This document shows, in pieces, positions 61,289 to 64,000 of a DNA stretch of 64,000 nt. The stretch lies in assembly GCF_018861315.1 (NCBI RefSeq), contig NZ_JAHLDL010000010.1, positions 1-64,000 on the forward strand, given 5' to 3'. The position numbers and the translations under genes are program-made. Under the pieces are notes generated by a model. The model saw only the letters and a program-made list of their open reading frames with translations, was not told the origin of the DNA and made no database searches. Origin of the DNA: Clostridium bowmanii. GTDB lineage: Bacteria > Bacillota > Clostridia > Clostridiales > Clostridiaceae. Numbering within the stretch: position 1 is the first letter of the stretch; every line of letters begins with the position of its first letter.

Positions 61289-61771
61289 TTACTCAGGATT
61301 TTCGACACCATCACTATCATTATCCATCTCATTAATATTTAGCTGCATCTTCTGCATTACCCTCCTTGCAACTTGTAATTCATCTTTATCTATATTTTTA
61401 AATAATGCTTGCGTAAACGTGGTTCCTTCTTCACTAAGCTTTTTCCAAAATTCATAGCTACTTTCTGTAAGCTTTAGTCTAGTTACACGGGCATCTCTTT
61501 TATCCTTTTGCAAAATCAATAATCCCTTTTGCTCTAGCTTTAAAGCAACCTGCTTGACGTTTTGATGAGAACTTCCCATTTCCTTTGCAACTTCTTTCAT
61601 TGTAGGTGGCTTATCAAATAAATTTTTTATAATAACAGATAAAAACCACTGCTTTGTTGTAATCCCGAATCGTTTAAATTCTCTTTCAAGCATAGTATCC
61701 ACTCTGTTAGCAACTATGAAAATCACTCCAAATAAATATTGCCTATCACTCATATTATCAACCTTACTCAT
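61289..61771 (-). CDS. MarR family transcriptional regulator
   Basis: 160 aa winged helix: FGITTKQWFLSVIIKNLFDK, recognition region EVAKEMGSSHQNVKQVALKL and wing KDKRDARVTRLKLTESS. The C-terminal tail is acidic. No target gene is adjacent on the same strand. A 14-bp inverted repeat upstream (61795-61844) is a likely autoregulatory operator. Confidence 0.9.
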   Translation of the reverse strand: MSKVDNMSDRQYLFGVIFIVANRVDTMLEREFKRFGITTKQWFLSVIIKNLFDKPPTMKEVAKEMGSSHQNVKQVALKLEQKGLLILQKDKRDARVTRLKLTESSYEFWKKLSEEGTTFTQALFKNIDKDELQVARRVMQKMQLNINEMDNDSDGVENPE

Positions 61772-61794
61772 AATTAACTTCCTCTCTGTACTTC

Positions 61795-61844
61795 TAATAT
61801 ATTATCTTAATATGTAATATGCTATCTATCAAGATAATATATTA
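61795..61844. promoter_or_regulatory. Inverted repeat upstream of marR, probable operator
   Basis: TAATATATTATCTT (61795-61808) and AAGATAATATATTA (61831-61844) are exact complements; a weaker TAATATG half lies between. It is 24 nt upstream of the ATG and overlaps the expected promoter. Confidence 0.65.
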
Positions 61845-61895
61845 CCTTTCTAGATATTTGTCAATGTTTTATTATTATCAATTTATAAATTTTAA

Positions 61896-61930
61896 GCAAA
61901 GCCCCTCGATGTTATATCGAGGGGCTTTGC
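61896..61930 (-). terminator. Terminator
   Basis: 15-bp perfect stem GCAAAGCCCCTCGAT/ATCGAGGGGCTTTGC with a 5-nt loop. It follows the SEC-C gene on the minus strand; no strong T-run, so strength is uncertain. Confidence 0.65.
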
Positions 61931-61981
61931 TATTCCTACCCATTTCTAATACGACCTGCTTTTCTCAAACTTGTGATACTG

Positions 61982-63937
61982 CTAAAATAGCTGAATAACC
62001 TTAGATCCACAACATTTTTTATATTTTTTACCACTTCCACACATACAAAGATCATTTCTTCCTATCTTAGGCGTAGAAGCATTATTATGTTCTGAATTTA
62101 ATTCGTTTAAAGTATATCCTTTTAATCTCCAAAGTCTAATGTTATTTAGAAAACTATTTATTTCTACTAATAATTTTTCAAGGTCATTTTCACCCGCTTC
62201 TCCCAATGCATACAGGATATTTTCTATTACTTCTTCTTTTTCATTTTCTTGAATATCTGCATATAAATTAATTATAATCATTTCCATCTGTGAATCTTCC
62301 ATTTTCCAATTATTCTTTAAATACCTTTTGAATCTCCTACTTATTTTATTTCCAACTAAATATTCTTCATTGGAAGATTCAAGTAGTTCATCCTTTTTTA
62401 TAATACAAAAATCACTATCACTTGAAATATTCTCTCTTGCATTTATAATATGAATAACATCCTCTAATGGCGCCATTATACTACTAGCTATATTCCCTTG
62501 CATTATATAACCATCATAATAATCTTCACCACTTACAATTATTCCGTAAATATCAGTTTCATCTAAAGAATAGTCAACATAATTATTAAGCATCTTTGTA
62601 AAATCACTCATAAATAATACACCATAATTATAGGTCATTCCCCAGAATAGCTTTACTAGTTCTGTATTTTTAGCTAATATTTTTCTATACTCATCATTAT
62701 CCAAGGATTTTATAGCACTTATTGTTTCATTTGGCATAATTAAATATATACCATCGTCTCCCCTAGATGCAAATACAAATCCGTATTCTAAAAAATATTC
62801 TGGATTTAATGTGAAATCATGATCTTCAAAGGATATGTATCCATTTTTATCAGCTACATTTTTTAAAAATTCAAATCTTTCACTATCGATTAAACATAGT
62901 GCTTCAGTTATTTTATCTTGATACACATCTAAAAGTATTTCTACTAATTGCCCTTTATTAAACTTAGATACCTTCGTAATCTTTAGAATAGATGTTATTT
63001 TTAATAATTCAGTTTTGGTATTACATTCTAATAATTCTCTTAAATTATGTGTAAACTTACCTCTTTTTACTTTATTAAACATTTCATTTGCTTTATTTTC
63101 AATTTCTAGATCTATATCATTCATTGCGCTATCCAATTGAGATGCAAAATCTCCTTCATAATCATCTATACCCAATTTATCATCCTGTACAAATGGGACT
63201 ATATCCTTCTGCCCTTTTGTTTTAGATTTCTTGTATTTGAAATTATTTCCTGGTAAATACTGTTTTTCCGTATCTCTGTCTCCCTCGTATCCACAAACTC
63301 CATCTCTAGGTGAATTTGTATATACAAATTCACCTACCATATCAGCATCTTCATCTATACAATCTTCGCAAAAAAACTTTTCTTCTTCATAATCAAAATA
63401 CTTTGCCTCTTGATTACAATTTGCACAAAAATTTTGTATTTCTTCATTTCTAGCTAATATTTCTATTTGACTATGTTTTTCCCCTGTTAAATACTCATCA
63501 ATAACTTCAAGTTTTAATGTAGTAGTAGAACCGAAATCATAGTCATATCTAAATTTATCACCTACAGAAATTACCTGTGCCAATTTAAAATCCATTGTTT
63601 CGTCTTCATAAAAAAATTCAGAATCTTCATCCACTGAAGAATCATAATTTACATCATCTATAATGAAACTACTTAAGTGTCCACAACATTCTAACCAAAT
63701 ATTTCTTAAAAAGCTATCCAAATTCTGTAAAGTTAAATCTATATCTATAGCTATATATAAACAATACTCTTTTGATCCATACTGTGGAACTATAGACAAA
63801 ATATATTGACTCTTAGTTTTTTTAGAACTCGCCATAGCTTCTTCTAGCTTTTCTTTTCTAACTTTACAACCTTTAACATGCCTTTTAACTGTTCTTTCTG
63901 ATAATTCCTTATTGCAATAATAACATTTACCCTTCAA
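61982..63937 (-). CDS. pRiA4b (ORF-3-like)/SEC-C zinc-binding protein
   Basis: 651 aa. N-terminal zinc-finger-like CYYCNKELSERTVKRHVKGC (C2HC), then a pRiA4b ORF-3-like domain (residues 40-175: YILSIVPQYGSKEYCLYIAI and KFRYDYDFGSTTTLKLEVID), a second zinc ribbon (FCANCNQEAKYFD, FFCEDCIDED), a long helical middle (NTKTELLKITSILKITKVSK is a SAP-like segment) and a C-terminal SEC-C metal motif CMCGSGKKYKKCCG. TTG start with GGAGAAG. Function unknown. A short piece of a relative occurs at 45935. Confidence 0.85.
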   Translation of the reverse strand: MKGKCYYCNKELSERTVKRHVKGCKVRKEKLEEAMASSKKTKSQYILSIVPQYGSKEYCLYIAIDIDLTLQNLDSFLRNIWLECCGHLSSFIIDDVNYDSSVDEDSEFFYEDETMDFKLAQVISVGDKFRYDYDFGSTTTLKLEVIDEYLTGEKHSQIEILARNEEIQNFCANCNQEAKYFDYEEEKFFCEDCIDEDADMVGEFVYTNSPRDGVCGYEGDRDTEKQYLPGNNFKYKKSKTKGQKDIVPFVQDDKLGIDDYEGDFASQLDSAMNDIDLEIENKANEMFNKVKRGKFTHNLRELLECNTKTELLKITSILKITKVSKFNKGQLVEILLDVYQDKITEALCLIDSERFEFLKNVADKNGYISFEDHDFTLNPEYFLEYGFVFASRGDDGIYLIMPNETISAIKSLDNDEYRKILAKNTELVKLFWGMTYNYGVLFMSDFTKMLNNYVDYSLDETDIYGIIVSGEDYYDGYIMQGNIASSIMAPLEDVIHIINARENISSDSDFCIIKKDELLESSNEEYLVGNKISRRFKRYLKNNWKMEDSQMEMIIINLYADIQENEKEEVIENILYALGEAGENDLEKLLVEINSFLNNIRLWRLKGYTLNELNSEHNNASTPKIGRNDLCMCGSGKKYKKCCGSKVIQLF

Positions 63938-64000
63938 ATTTTATCTTCTCCATTTCTTTTTCTTAAATTTAGTAGCTATTAATGATTAATCCATTTATAT

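Overview
The window is low-GC, AT-rich Firmicutes DNA of the Clostridium sensu stricto type. Evidence for this is strong AGGAGG-type ribosome-binding sites, TTG/GTG starts, a CarH-like B12 regulator, remnants of D-proline reductase genes, a molybdenum hydroxylase/guanine deaminase locus and the general protein similarity. Species cannot be named from the sequence. No rRNA, tRNA, prophage or CRISPR array was seen. The only mobile element recognised with confidence is the 5' tip of a group II intron at the left edge, sitting directly behind a terminator as class C introns do.

Layout. 0.1-3.1 kb: sigma-54-dependent PTS-type (LevR-like) regulator. 3.2-4.5 kb: gene remnants plus a 51-aa stress-type membrane peptide. 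4.8-5.6 kb: MltG-like transglycosylase. 6.0-12.3 kb: an eight-gene minus-strand operon (TVP38/DedA-like, YdjY-like lipoprotein, small membrane protein, second TVP38 protein, YnjB-like binding lipoprotein, two permeases, YnjD-like ATPase). Its content resembles the uncharacterised E. coli ydjXYZ-ynjABCDE cluster. 12.9-14.4 kb: two glutathione peroxidases behind an OhrR-type regulator. 14.6-17.9 kb: a 5'-truncated UbiD decarboxylase and an intact oligoendopeptidase F. 18-20.5 kb: a chain of truncated genes (J-domain, HscC/Hsp70, proline racemase, UDP-glycosyltransferase, TetR). 20.7-32.5 kb: membrane proteins, decayed flavodoxin and PIN-PhoH genes, an SOS-box gene, a nuclease-like DUF5655 protein, nitroreductase, PadR/DUF2812 and two cell-wall enzymes. 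33-46.5 kb: ECF sigma/anti-sigma (sigma broken by one stop), decayed TipA-type, PrdD and DlgD genes, two polysaccharide deacetylases, DUF1206, DUF47, ferritin-like and LpdD-like proteins. 47.3-53.5 kb: purine catabolism (MobA-ModE-like protein, XdhA-XdhC-XdhB and guanine deaminase preceded by a guanine-class riboswitch). 53.6-64 kb: hydrolase, two LysM-YkuD proteins (one lacking the catalytic cysteine), a chemoreceptor with one nonsense codon, an XRE-HTH/B12-binding regulator, a small stress-gene group (CsbD etc.), a MarR regulator and a pRiA4b/SEC-C protein.

The most striking property of the window as a whole is decay. About twenty genes are truncated, frameshifted, stopped, or reduced to an N-terminus joined to a C-terminus by a clean internal deletion. 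Beside them lie intact metabolic islands, and dispersed terminator-like hairpin repeats recur between genes.

Best leads for new biology: (1) the TVP38/YdjY/YnjBCD operon of unknown substrate; (2) a guanine aptamer whose 3' half pairs into a long terminator, predicting a guanine-ON switch for guanine deaminase; (3) an XRE-type regulator carrying the W-x9-EH and DxHxxG signature of B12 photoreceptors; (4) the dead/alive LysM-YkuD pair.
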